From Clostridiales bacterium UBA7044 (GTDB lineage Bacteria > Bacillota > Clostridia > Oscillospirales > Oscillospiraceae), in contig DLAP01000081.1 in NCBI GenBank assembly GCA_002493965.1, positions 1 through 27,278 of the forward strand: 27,278 bases of DNA, in the 5' to 3' direction. Shown piece after piece: positions 14,996 to 22,759 of the stretch. The notes under the pieces are model-generated. The model saw only the letters and a program-made list of their open reading frames with translations, ran no database searches and was not told where the DNA came from. The translations under genes and the position numbers were made by a program. The first letter of the stretch is position 1. The number at the start of each line of letters is the position of its first letter.

Positions 14996-15733
14996 ATGTT
15001 AACGGGAAAAACTGCGATCGTGACCGGCGGCACCAGAGGAATTGGCTTTTCCATTGTGGAGCGGTACTTGGAAAACGGCGCAAAGGTTGCCATAGCCGGT
15101 TCCCGGAAGGAAACCGTGGACAAGGCCATATCTAGGCTTTCCGGGTATGAAGGACGTGTCATGGGAATTTGGCCGGATCTGTGCAACCCGGAAGAAGTGG
15201 CAAAGGCTTTTGCCTCCGTGAAGGAAACCTTTGGCAGCGTGGATATTCTGGCAAACAACGCGGGCATTTCTTCCCGGACCAGCCTGTATGACTACACCCT
15301 TGAGGAGTTTTCCAAAATAATGGACCTGAATGTGAAGGCGGTCTTCGTCTGTTCCCAGGCGGCGGCCCGGATCATGAGGGAGCAGGGCGGCGGCGTGATC
15401 ATCAGCACCAGCTCCATGGTCAGCATCAATGGCCAGCCTGCCGGCTGCGGCTACCCCACTTCCAAGTACGCCGTCAACGGGCTGACCCGGTCCCTGGCCC
15501 GGGAGCTTGCTAAGGACCACATCCGTGTCAACGCCGTGGCCCCCGGTGTTACCAGGACCGACATGGTGGCAGCCCTGCCAGAGGAAACGGTGGCAAGAAT
15601 CTCCGCCGGAATTCCCCTTGGCCGGGTAGGAGAGGCTCTGGACATTGCCAACGCCTATCTGTATCTGGCCAGCGACCTGGCAAGCTATGTCACTGGAGAG
15701 GTCCTCCACGTAGATGGCGCGGCACTGGCATAA
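14996..15733 (+). CDS. Short-chain dehydrogenase/reductase (FabG-like)
   Basis: A 245-residue cytoplasmic NAD(P)H-dependent oxidoreductase of the classical SDR family. The cofactor motif TGGTRGIG is at 10-17, NNAG at 87-90, and the catalytic set is N112, S139 or S140, Y153 and K157 (YPTSK). The C-terminal LASDLASYVTGEVLHVDGA is typical of FabG-like proteins. It could be 3-oxoacyl-ACP reductase-like or act on a sugar or polyol; with no fatty-acid genes next to it, a specialised substrate is more likely. The ATG at 14996 is 7 bases after AGGAGG; the ATG at 14990 is only one base away and is rejected. I see no clear promoter. Confidence 0.9.
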   Translation: MLTGKTAIVTGGTRGIGFSIVERYLENGAKVAIAGSRKETVDKAISRLSGYEGRVMGIWPDLCNPEEVAKAFASVKETFGSVDILANNAGISSRTSLYDYTLEEFSKIMDLNVKAVFVCSQAAARIMREQGGGVIISTSSMVSINGQPAGCGYPTSKYAVNGLTRSLARELAKDHIRVNAVAPGVTRTDMVAALPEETVARISAGIPLGRVGEALDIANAYLYLASDLASYVTGEVLHVDGAALA

Positions 15734-15740
15734 CGCATAC

Positions 15741-15764
15741 GCCCCAAGCCAAAAGGCTTGGGGC
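15741..15764 (+). terminator. Perfect 10-bp stem hairpin after the SDR gene
   Basis: GCCCCAAGCC, an AAAA loop and GGCTTGGGGC form a strong hairpin just after the SDR stop. There is no T run, so it may be a terminator without tail or an RNA-stabilising element. Confidence 0.5.
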
Positions 15765-15812
15765 ATGATCGGACATCAAACGCGGAGAGAAAGAAAAACT
15801 GGAGGCATAGAA

Positions 15813-16541
15813 ATGAAGAAAAACCTTTCCCGGCTGGCGCTGATTCTGGCTCTGGCCATGACACTTTCCGGCTGTTCCGGAAAAACAGCCCCGACAGGCA
15901 CCATCACCCCCGCCCCAGCGGCTCAGGAAACCACCGCCCCGGCGGAAACCGAAGCGCCCACCGTCAGTCTGGGCCGGATGGTAGGCGGTATCTATGAAAA
16001 CGCCTATGTGGGCTACGGCTGTACGCTGGATGAAAACTGGGAGTACTACACTGCCGAGGAACTTCAGGATCTTTCGGATCTGACCCAGGAGATGCTCCAG
16101 GACGATAAAATGATAGACAATCACGAGGAATACCAGTACATTTTGGATATGGCGGCAGAAAATGTTACAGACCTCACATCCATAAACATAATCTATAACT
16201 ATGTTGACACTCGGTCGCGTCTATCATCCGTTTTTCTTTCGCAAGAGGATTACATCGATCTTTACCTCAGTCAAAAGGACCAACTTGCAGACAATTTCGC
16301 TCAGTCCGGAATCACACTTTACTCCATGAACAAAGTAAAAGTAAGCTTCCTTGGCCAGGAGCACTGGGCTGCTCACTGCGAGGCATCCTACACGTCTAAC
16401 GGTGTAGATGTTCCCTACTACTTAATCCAGCTTTTCGACACGAAGCCCGGTGGGAGGTATCTTGTCACCCTGACCCTGGCAAGCTATATGGAGGACAATA
16501 CGGAGTCTCTGCTGGACCTGTTCTATCCGGTATCTGAGTAA
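15813..16541 (+). CDS. Lipoprotein of unknown function
   Basis: A 242-residue predicted lipoprotein. The signal peptide ends in lipobox LSGC with C21 lipidated, followed by a Pro/Thr/Ala/Glu linker much like that of the binding protein at 8056. The globular part (about 65-242) has segments WEYYTAEELQDLSDL, EYQYILDMAAENVTDLTSINIIY and a C-terminal beta-rich RYLVTLTLASYMEDNTESLLDLF. I do not recognise the family. GGAGG is 7 bases before the ATG at 15813, and the in-frame ATG at 15714 lies inside the SDR gene and is rejected. Bases from about 16130 to 16430 look less GC-rich than the neighbours, which could mean relaxed selection or transfer. Confidence 0.75.
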   Translation: MKKNLSRLALILALAMTLSGCSGKTAPTGTITPAPAAQETTAPAETEAPTVSLGRMVGGIYENAYVGYGCTLDENWEYYTAEELQDLSDLTQEMLQDDKMIDNHEEYQYILDMAAENVTDLTSINIIYNYVDTRSRLSSVFLSQEDYIDLYLSQKDQLADNFAQSGITLYSMNKVKVSFLGQEHWAAHCEASYTSNGVDVPYYLIQLFDTKPGGRYLVTLTLASYMEDNTESLLDLFYPVSE

Positions 16542-16559
16542 AGCTTCCCCCCAAAACCA

Positions 16560-16592
16560 GCCAGCGCCTTTTTCGGCGCTGGCCGATTTTTT
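16560..16592 (+). terminator. Intrinsic terminator
   Basis: GCCAGCGCC and GGCGCTGGC pair perfectly, followed by CGA and six T residues. It ends the lipoprotein transcript and stands against the convergent MATE gene. Confidence 0.88.
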
Positions 16593-16597
16593 GACGG

Positions 16598-17944
16598 TTA
16601 ATCTCTGGCAGCCTCCAACCGGTTCATCCAGCCGCCCCGCTTAAATACGAAAACAGTCATGATCAGCCGGACAAGTTCCTCCTGGGACAGGATAAAGTAA
16701 ACCCAGAATACCGGCATATGGAACACAAACGCCGTCACCAGTCCCAGGGGCACCCCCACCAGCCAGGTGCCCACCACGTCAATGACCATGATATAGCCAG
16801 TTTTCCCGCCGCTGCGCACCACGCCGCCCCCTAAGATCATGTTCGCCACCTTCACCGGAGCCAGCATGGCAAAGGCCAGCAGCAGCATTCCCGCCGTCTC
16901 CTGAACCTGGGGCTCCACGTTATACAGCGTCACATAGAAGTCTCGAATCCCAATCAGCACCACCGACAGGATCAGGCTGCCTGCCAGGCCATAGCCCACC
17001 AGCTTTTTGGATTCTCCATAGGCTTCCCTGTATTCCCCTGCCCCCAGCCGTTTTCCGATGAGGATGCCCGCTGCCTGGGAAACGCCGCTCAGCGCGCCGA
17101 TGAACAGGCCCTGAACAGGGCCGGTCATGGACATGGCCGCCAAATCTCCAGGATCCAAGTGGCCATAGATGAAGGTATTGACGTTCTGGCCCAGGCTCCA
17201 CAGGAACTCTGTCACCAGCAGAGGCCACAGCATGGCAAGATACTGGCTCCAGAAGGCCTTTCCCACCCGCAGGTTAAAGTGGAATCTCTTGCCCCGGCGC
17301 AAAAAGCAGAACATGAGGAAGATCAGAAGGAGATTGACCAGCTGGGAGATTACGCTGGCAATGGCCGCTCCGGTGATGCCCATGGCCGGGAAGCCCAGAT
17401 GTCCGAAGATCAGCACATAGTTTAAGCCTGTGTTCACCACCGCCGAGGTGATCCCCGCCGCCAGCGGCCACACAGCCTTATCCATGCACCGGATCATCAC
17501 CGCAAGGATAGAGGCGATCCCCATGGGCAGATACGTCCACACAATAATCCGGAGATACGCCCCTCCGGCGCTGCGGATGGCCGGGGCATCCCCCACGAAA
17601 ATCCCTACGATCTGATCTGGAACGGAAAGACACAGAGCCGTAAACAGGGCGGCAAGAACCGCCGTTATCGCAAGATTTACAGACAGGCTTCGGTCTGCCA
17701 TATCGCTGTCCTTCATCCCCAGATACTGGGAGATCATGATTCCTGCGATGGCGGCAACGGCGCCGGTGACTACACTGTAAATAAACGCAGGCCGTCCCGC
17801 CACCTCCACGGCAGACACCGCCGTGGTCCCCAGCTGTCCCACCATAAGCTGGTCGATCATGGAAAAGGACGACTGGAGCATGGATTGCAGTCCCACAGGA
17901 ATGGCAATGCCCAGGGCGGACGCGAGAAAACTTTTTTTCTTCAT
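16598..17944 (-). CDS. MATE-family multidrug/cation antiporter
   Basis: A 448-residue inner-membrane transporter with about twelve hydrophobic segments, the usual MATE length. The N-terminal half shows IPVGLQSMLQSSFSMIDQLMVGQLG and GRPAFIYSVVTGAVAAIAGIMISQYLG, typical of MATE segments 1 and 2, and the inverted-repeat second half begins near WPLLVTEFLWSLGQNVNTFIYGHL. It should export cationic drugs or metabolites with Na+ or H+ exchange; the cargo is unknown. The ATG at 17944 has an AGAGGGTG site 5-8 bases upstream; a longer reading would run into the LacI-type gene and is rejected. It follows the regulator by 77 bases, with its own promoter and a 15-bp direct repeat, so it is a likely target of that regulator. 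Confidence 0.9.
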   Translation of the reverse strand: MKKKSFLASALGIAIPVGLQSMLQSSFSMIDQLMVGQLGTTAVSAVEVAGRPAFIYSVVTGAVAAIAGIMISQYLGMKDSDMADRSLSVNLAITAVLAALFTALCLSVPDQIVGIFVGDAPAIRSAGGAYLRIIVWTYLPMGIASILAVMIRCMDKAVWPLAAGITSAVVNTGLNYVLIFGHLGFPAMGITGAAIASVISQLVNLLLIFLMFCFLRRGKRFHFNLRVGKAFWSQYLAMLWPLLVTEFLWSLGQNVNTFIYGHLDPGDLAAMSMTGPVQGLFIGALSGVSQAAGILIGKRLGAGEYREAYGESKKLVGYGLAGSLILSVVLIGIRDFYVTLYNVEPQVQETAGMLLLAFAMLAPVKVANMILGGGVVRSGGKTGYIMVIDVVGTWLVGVPLGLVTAFVFHMPVFWVYFILSQEELVRLIMTVFVFKRGGWMNRLEAARD

Positions 17945-17967
17945 AAAAACACCCTCTTTCTTCCACG

Positions 17968-17996
17968 AGTATACCGGAGAAAGAGGGATGTTGCAA
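17968..17996 (-). promoter_or_regulatory. Sigma-A promoter of the MATE gene
   Basis: TTGCAA (17991-17996) and TATACT (17968-17973) on the minus strand are 17 bases apart, in the gap after the LacI-family gene. Confidence 0.7.
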
Positions 17997-17997
17997 T

Positions 17998-18033
17998 AGG
18001 TTAATCGCATAACCCAAAAGGTTAATCGCATAA
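17998..18033. repeat. 15-bp direct repeat, 21-bp period, upstream of the MATE promoter
   Basis: AGGTTAATCGCATAA occurs at 17998-18012 and again at 18019-18033. The period of 21 bp equals two helical turns, so both copies face the same side. The inner copy abuts the -35 box of the MATE promoter and the outer copy contains the LacI-family stop codon. It may be a regulator site or a recent small tandem duplication. Confidence 0.75.
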
Positions 18034-19032
18034 TCTTCCAGTGCTTTCCCGGATAACCAGGGAAACGGGCAGCAAGACATTGCGTGAAAAGTCTGGGGTT
18101 TCCTTCATTTTTTTCAAAAGCCCAATGGCGGTGTCCGCCCTTCTTTGGAGGTCCTGCCGGACAGAGGTCATAGCAGGAAACACCTGACGGCAAACCTCTC
18201 CGTCATCAAAGCCCCCGACGCTCATATCCTCCGGGATCCGAACTCCGGCTCTCTGGAGCAGGCCCATGACCTCCACGGCGTAGGCATCAGAGGCGGCAAA
18301 GACGGCGGTAAACTTCCGCAGCTGCGCCATTTGGGTCCCATAAAAGGCCTGCCGCTCCGTGCTTTCCATAGGGATTTCCCAATAGTCCGCTGCAAAGCCA
18401 AGACCATCACACAGCCCTTCATACCGGTGAAGGTCCACTCCTTCCCGGTTATCCGCCAGGTACAGTACCCGTTTATGGCCCAGTTCCCGGAAATGGGCGC
18501 CCATCTGCCGTCCCCCGTCCCGGTTATCGATACAGGTATTGCAGAACCGGCTGCCGTTTTCCTGGGACCCGTCGTAGACCACAAAGGGAATGCGGATGCT
18601 GTCCCGGAGCAGCTGGTAGTCATCTTCGCAGAAGCCCAGCAGCACCATCCCGTCCATGTTCCACATGGAGGCAAATTTGGCGGCCTCCATAATGCTATTT
18701 GCCTTTTTTACCATCATGAACCAGCCGTTTTCCTCAATGGCATCCGAGAGATAGTTCACGGCTCCTGCCACAAAAGGGTCCATGAGCAGCCGCCCCTCAT
18801 ATTTGGCGTGGTTGTTTACCACCACACCGATGATCCGGGAATCATTCTGGGCAAGGAGGGTCGCCGCCATGTTGGGGATATATCCCCGCCGTTCCAGGGC
18901 CTCCTGGACCCGTTTTACGGTTTGGGGAGAAATCTTTTTGGTCTTTCCGTGGATCACATTGGAAACCGTGGCGGTGCTGACCCCCAGGTCTGTGGCGATG
19001 TCAATGATCCGCACCTTTCCTTCCGCCCACAT
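18022..19032 (-). CDS. LacI-family transcriptional regulator
   Basis: A 336-residue DNA-binding regulator. The LacI helix-turn-helix and hinge are at about 7-65 (IIDIATDLGVSTATVSNVIHG, then RRGYIPNMAATLLAQ), followed by a periplasmic-binding-protein-like effector domain (RIIGVVVNNHAKYEGRLL onward, SVGGFDDGEV near 270). Family members usually sense a sugar or small metabolite; the effector is not readable. AGGAGG is 7 bases before the ATG. It begins 21 bases after larC and is followed by the MATE gene, so it sits at the end of the nickel-pincer cofactor operon and may control that operon, the MATE gene, or both. Confidence 0.93.
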   Translation of the reverse strand: MWAEGKVRIIDIATDLGVSTATVSNVIHGKTKKISPQTVKRVQEALERRGYIPNMAATLLAQNDSRIIGVVVNNHAKYEGRLLMDPFVAGAVNYLSDAIEENGWFMMVKKANSIMEAAKFASMWNMDGMVLLGFCEDDYQLLRDSIRIPFVVYDGSQENGSRFCNTCIDNRDGGRQMGAHFRELGHKRVLYLADNREGVDLHRYEGLCDGLGFAADYWEIPMESTERQAFYGTQMAQLRKFTAVFAASDAYAVEVMGLLQRAGVRIPEDMSVGGFDDGEVCRQVFPAMTSVRQDLQRRADTAIGLLKKMKETPDFSRNVLLPVSLVIRESTGRLCD

Positions 19033-19053
19033 AGTCTGCCTCCTGCTGTTTTG

Positions 19054-20256
19054 CTACAGCCGCTTTTTCTTCGTTTCCAGCAGACTGGCATCCTTTTCCC
19101 GGGCCAGCGCCGCCAGGTCTTCATACTCCGGCTTTTCCCGATGGACGCCGCAGCCCTCGGAAATCTTCCAGCGAATGCCATCTCTGACTTCCTCCCGCCG
19201 CTGTAAGGTACAGCGGCGCTTTTCTGTCTCCCGGATGCCCAGGGTGGTGGTATGCCGGAAGATTAGCGCTGCGAACCGGTCCCGGTCCCGGGGGCGGCAC
19301 AGCACGTTCAGTTGGGTGCCCGGGCGGCACTTCTTCATGCCAATGGGGACGGTGTACACATCCAGCGCCCCGCCGGCAAGGAGGGCTTCCATAGCAAAGC
19401 CGATCTCCTCGCCGGTCATGTCGTCCAGGTTACAGCTCAGTTCCATAACCGAATCTTCGCTGCCTTCCTCCCCCAGCATGGCCCGAAGGCAGTTGGCAAT
19501 GGGGAAATCCTTCATGCCCATGCCGTAGCCTGTGGCGCTGACCTTCAGAACCGGGAGTGTACCAAAGGAAGTGACGAAGTATTTCAGAAGAGCCGCTCCG
19601 GTGGGGGTGCACAGCTCTCCCTGAATCTCGCCGCCGTAAATGGGAATCCCTGTCAGCAGCTTTGCGGCAGCGGGTGCGGGCACGGGCAGAATCCCGTGGG
19701 CGCAGCGGACATGGCCGCTGCCCACATGGACAGGGCTGGCGACCACCCGGTCCGGGGAAAGCTTCTCCATCAGCAGGCACACGGCGGTGATGTCCGCCAG
19801 GGCGTCCAGGGCACCCACCTCATGAAAATGAATTTCACTGACGGGCACCCCGTGGACGCCGCTCTCCGCCTGGGCAATCAGCTGGTATACATTCAATACA
19901 TCCTGCCGCACCTTTTCGGACACCTTCATACCCTCCACCAGGTGGGTAAGCTCCTCCATGCTGCTGTGGTGATGATGCTCGTGGCCATGGGACTGTTCAT
20001 GTGTATGTTCGTGCGTATGGTCATGGACAGGATCGTGGTCGTGGCTTTCCTCCGTCTGACCGTGAACGGTGACGGAAAAATGGGTGCCGGTGATGCCGCA
20101 CTTTTGGGCAGGGCAGGCGGAAATCTCCACCCCGGGCAGTCCCAGGCCGTTCAGGGTTTCCAGGACCTTGGTTCTGTCCGGAATCAGCTCCAGCAGGGCC
20201 CCGGCCAGCATATCCCCGGCCGCCCCCATGCCGCAGTCCAGATACAGTGTTTTCAT
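19054..20256 (-). CDS. larC: LarC, nickel insertion protein of the nickel-pincer cofactor pathway
   Basis: A 400-residue CTP-dependent cyclometallase that inserts nickel into the pyridinium-3,5-bisthiocarboxylate mononucleotide to finish the pincer cofactor. The N-terminal LYLDCGMGAAGDMLAGALLEL (4-24) and later SEIHFHEVGALDALADI and GELCTPTGAALLKYF are typical. A histidine-rich stretch at 72-97 has 13 His residues and may hold nickel. In Lactiplantibacillus plantarum full LarC needs a programmed frameshift; here N- and C-terminal parts are one continuous frame. AGGAGG lies within the larB 3' end, and larB ends 4 bases before this start, so translation is coupled. Confidence 0.94.
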   Translation of the reverse strand: MKTLYLDCGMGAAGDMLAGALLELIPDRTKVLETLNGLGLPGVEISACPAQKCGITGTHFSVTVHGQTEESHDHDPVHDHTHEHTHEQSHGHEHHHHSSMEELTHLVEGMKVSEKVRQDVLNVYQLIAQAESGVHGVPVSEIHFHEVGALDALADITAVCLLMEKLSPDRVVASPVHVGSGHVRCAHGILPVPAPAAAKLLTGIPIYGGEIQGELCTPTGAALLKYFVTSFGTLPVLKVSATGYGMGMKDFPIANCLRAMLGEEGSEDSVMELSCNLDDMTGEEIGFAMEALLAGGALDVYTVPIGMKKCRPGTQLNVLCRPRDRDRFAALIFRHTTTLGIRETEKRRCTLQRREEVRDGIRWKISEGCGVHREKPEYEDLAALAREKDASLLETKKKRL

Positions 20257-20260
20257 TCCG

Positions 20261-20998
20261 TCACCCTCCTATATGGTTGATCATGCTGGCAAGATATCCG
20301 GCCCCGAAGCCGTTGTCGATATTCACCACAGAAACGCCGCTGGCGCAGGAATTGAGCATGGAAAGCAGGGCGGTGACGCCGCCAAAGGCCGTGCCATAGC
20401 CCACGCTGGTGGGAACGGCGATCACCGGGCAGTCCACCAGCCCGCCGATGACGCTGGCCAGCGCCCCTTCCATCCCCGCGATGGCGATGACCACCCGGGC
20501 GCTCATCAGGTCGTCCGTGTGGGACAGGAGCCGATGGATTCCCGCCACTCCCACATCATACAGCCGAACGACCTCATTGCCCAATGCCTGGGCCGTCAGC
20601 GACGCTTCCTCGGCTACGGGAATATCGCTGGTGCCTCCCGTGGCAACGACGATCTTCCCCTGGCCGTCTATGGGGGGCAATTCCCCCACAATGCCGATTT
20701 TGGCGTCTTTGTGATAGACAAATGGCAGGTCCAGCTTCCCGGCGGCCTCTTCCGACAGCCGGGTGATGAGAATGGTCTTCTGCCCCTCATTCAGCATTCG
20801 CCGGGCGATGCCGGTGATCTGCTCCGGGGTCTTGCCCGCCCCGTAGATCACCTCCGCCACACCCTGCCGGAGCTTCCGGTGGGTGTCGATCTTGGCGAAG
20901 CCCAGGTCCTCAAAGGGTTCTTTTTTCAGCTCCAGCAGAGCGCTGTCCACGCTGACCGCGCCGGACCTGACGTCCTCCAATAGTTTTCGCGTATTCAT
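20261..20998 (-). CDS. larB: LarB, pyridinium-3,5-dicarboxylate mononucleotide synthase
   Basis: A 245-residue enzyme that carboxylates and hydrolyses nicotinate adenine dinucleotide, the first step of nickel-pincer cofactor synthesis. A short N-terminal region leads to a PurE-like domain (IVVATGGTSDIPVAEEA at 116-132, VGVAGIHRLL at 149-158). E177 (AGMEGALASV) and C218 (MLNSCASG) lie where I recall the catalytic Glu180 and Cys221 of the Lactiplantibacillus plantarum enzyme, with the same offset of three. The ATG overlaps the larE stop in ATGA, indicating coupled translation. Confidence 0.95.
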   Translation of the reverse strand: MNTRKLLEDVRSGAVSVDSALLELKKEPFEDLGFAKIDTHRKLRQGVAEVIYGAGKTPEQITGIARRMLNEGQKTILITRLSEEAAGKLDLPFVYHKDAKIGIVGELPPIDGQGKIVVATGGTSDIPVAEEASLTAQALGNEVVRLYDVGVAGIHRLLSHTDDLMSARVVIAIAGMEGALASVIGGLVDCPVIAVPTSVGYGTAFGGVTALLSMLNSCASGVSVVNIDNGFGAGYLASMINHIGG

Positions 20999-21741
20999 GG
21001 TCTTGCCTCCAAGTCCAGCAAAATGTCGGAAAAATCCTCCCGAAGAGCCTGACGAATCTGGGTGCGTTTCGCCAAAACCCGTTCCATCTGTTCCTCCCGC
21101 ACCTGCAGCTTGGCGGCGGAACCCAAAAGCCGAAGCCGGAAGTCCCGGAACCCCAGTTCTGTCAGGGCCTTTTCTCCCCGCTCGATAGCGGCAAGGTCCT
21201 TTTCTTCAATGGGCACCCCGGCGGGAATCCGGGTGGCGAGGCAGGCGTAGGCGGGCTTGTCCCAAGTAAAGAGGCCCGCCTCCCGGGATTTTTCCCGGAT
21301 CGCTTTCTTGGTCAGCCCCGCCTCCCGCAGAGGGGAGCGGACCTCCAGCTCCCGCAAGGCCCGATAGCCCGGACGGTCAGAAATATCGTCGGAAGCGTTG
21401 GTTCCATCCAGCAGAATATCATAGCCGTCCCGGCGGGCCTGCTCCAAAATCGCGTTCAGAATGGTTTTCTTGCAGTAGTAACACCGATCCCCGGGATTTT
21501 TCCGGACTGCTTCGCTTTCCAAAATGGGGACCTCTACCACGGTCATGGGAACGCCCAGGGCTTCGGCAAGGGTCTTGGCATCCTGGAACTCAAATTCCGG
21601 CTGGAAGCAGGTCTTCACATAGTAAGGCCGCACCTCCGCCCCGCTCCGGCAGGCAGCATACAGCAGGTACGCCGAGTCCACCCCGCCGGAAAATGCCAGG
21701 GCTACTCTGGGGTTCCTATGAAAGAAGTCTTCCAGGGTCAC
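20995..21741 (-). CDS. larE: LarE, ATP-dependent sulfur transferase of the nickel-pincer pathway
   Basis: A 248-residue PP-loop enzyme that activates the pyridinium dicarboxylate by adenylation and adds the two sulfur atoms. PP-loop SGGVDS is at 18-23, and GTNASDD at 113-119 is typical. C167 in YACLATRIP is the position of the sacrificial cysteine of the Lactiplantibacillus enzyme. C87 and C90 (RCYYCK) add a CxxC, giving the three-cysteine pattern reported for LarE proteins that carry a [4Fe-4S] cluster and recycle sulfur; which mechanism operates here is inferred. The start is GTG, overlapping the upstream stop as GTGA, with GAGGGGAG upstream; no nearby ATG is available. Confidence 0.94.
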   Translation of the reverse strand: MTLEDFFHRNPRVALAFSGGVDSAYLLYAACRSGAEVRPYYVKTCFQPEFEFQDAKTLAEALGVPMTVVEVPILESEAVRKNPGDRCYYCKKTILNAILEQARRDGYDILLDGTNASDDISDRPGYRALRELEVRSPLREAGLTKKAIREKSREAGLFTWDKPAYACLATRIPAGVPIEEKDLAAIERGEKALTELGFRDFRLRLLGSAAKLQVREEQMERVLAKRTQIRQALREDFSDILLDLEARP

Positions 21742-22754
21742 GGTTCCTCACTCCCCTCGAGTACGGAAGATGTTCCCGTTTCCCCGTCAAAATCCTTCCA
21801 AAAGTCCCGAAGGGCGGTCTCGTAACCCTCCGGATCCGTATAATAGCTCATAGCGTGGCCCGCTCCCGGCACGATCAGCAGCCGCTTGGGGGAAGCGCAG
21901 GCCTCAAAGTTTTCTCTTGCCATCTCCACAGGGACGAACTGGTCTTCCTCCCCGTGGATCAGCAGGACGGGAATCTGAGTCCTGCCCAGGGCCTCCACAG
22001 CGGAATAGTGGAAGGGGTTTATTTGGTTGCGTTTCTGATAGAGATGCCCGGCCATCCGCCGATTAATCCCATAGGGCACATGGAAGTTATCCTCGGCAAC
22101 ATGCTTCCAGATGGCGTCCGGGGAGGTAAAGCCGCAGTCCCCGATGATTCCATGCACCGTTTCCGGAAGGGGCAGGCCCGCGGCCATGCACACCGTAGCC
22201 CCACCCATGGAAACGCCGTAGAGGTAAATGGGCAGGCTGTCCGATTTGCACCGAATCACCCACTGCGCCCAGTCCTGGCAGTCAAACTGCTCCGTAACAC
22301 CGAAGCCCATATAGTCTCCGCCGCTGTCATTCTGTCCCCGCTGCTCGATAAACAGGACATCGCAGCCACTTTCGTGGAGGAAATCCGCCATCATACCGAA
22401 GTCCCGGTTCCAGGTGGTGCGCCAGCCATGGACGGCAATAACGACCCGCTCCGGGTTTTCGCAGGGGTACCAGTGCCCCGCCAGCCGCACGCCGTCCTGG
22501 GCAGTCAGGAATACCGGCTGGGTTTCTTCTTCCAGCAGCCTTTGGGCAGCGGCGGCCCGGAAATGGCGAAATTCATCGTTTCCTTTACTGCCGGAGGCCC
22601 GGCGGTGGGTCGCCTCCATGGCCTTGGGCTTCTTCCGGTCCAGGGCCGCCCGGACAAAGAACCGGGTGGTCAGGTAGGAGACCCCGGCGGCCAGGGCAGA
22701 GACACCCGCCAGCGCACCAGCAGCCCTGGCGACGGCTTTTCTCTTTCGGCCCAT
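21738..22754 (-). CDS. Membrane-anchored alpha/beta hydrolase
   Basis: A 338-residue alpha/beta-hydrolase. The N-terminus is basic (GRKRKAVARAA), then a single hydrophobic segment of about 18 residues acts as a membrane anchor. The serine nucleophile is in GVSMGG (near 182), with the acid in GEEDQF (near 271) and the histidine in GAGHAM (near 300), a full catalytic triad. VHGWRTTWNRDF forms the oxyanion region. Substrate is unknown; similar proteins are annotated as esterases or peptidase-like hydrolases. ATG at 22754 has GGGAG 8 bases upstream; the GTG at 22763 would overlap the upstream stop as GTGA and is the alternative. It overlaps larE by 4 bases, tying it to the cofactor operon. Confidence 0.88.
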   Translation of the reverse strand: MGRKRKAVARAAGALAGVSALAAGVSYLTTRFFVRAALDRKKPKAMEATHRRASGSKGNDEFRHFRAAAAQRLLEEETQPVFLTAQDGVRLAGHWYPCENPERVVIAVHGWRTTWNRDFGMMADFLHESGCDVLFIEQRGQNDSGGDYMGFGVTEQFDCQDWAQWVIRCKSDSLPIYLYGVSMGGATVCMAAGLPLPETVHGIIGDCGFTSPDAIWKHVAEDNFHVPYGINRRMAGHLYQKRNQINPFHYSAVEALGRTQIPVLLIHGEEDQFVPVEMARENFEACASPKRLLIVPGAGHAMSYYTDPEGYETALRDFWKDFDGETGTSSVLEGSEEP

Positions 22755-22759
22755 CCGGC

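Noticed and set aside
16598..18193. 531-residue version of the MATE protein
   Set aside because: The extra 83 residues run through the promoter, direct repeat and LacI-family gene and lack hydrophobic or conserved character.
19980..20060. Repeated CATG-rich DNA in larC as a tandem repeat or CRISPR-like array
   Set aside because: It is simply the codons of a histidine-rich stretch within larC.
18022..21741. A frameshift in larC as in Lactiplantibacillus
   Set aside because: The reading frame is continuous over 400 residues, so no recoding is needed.
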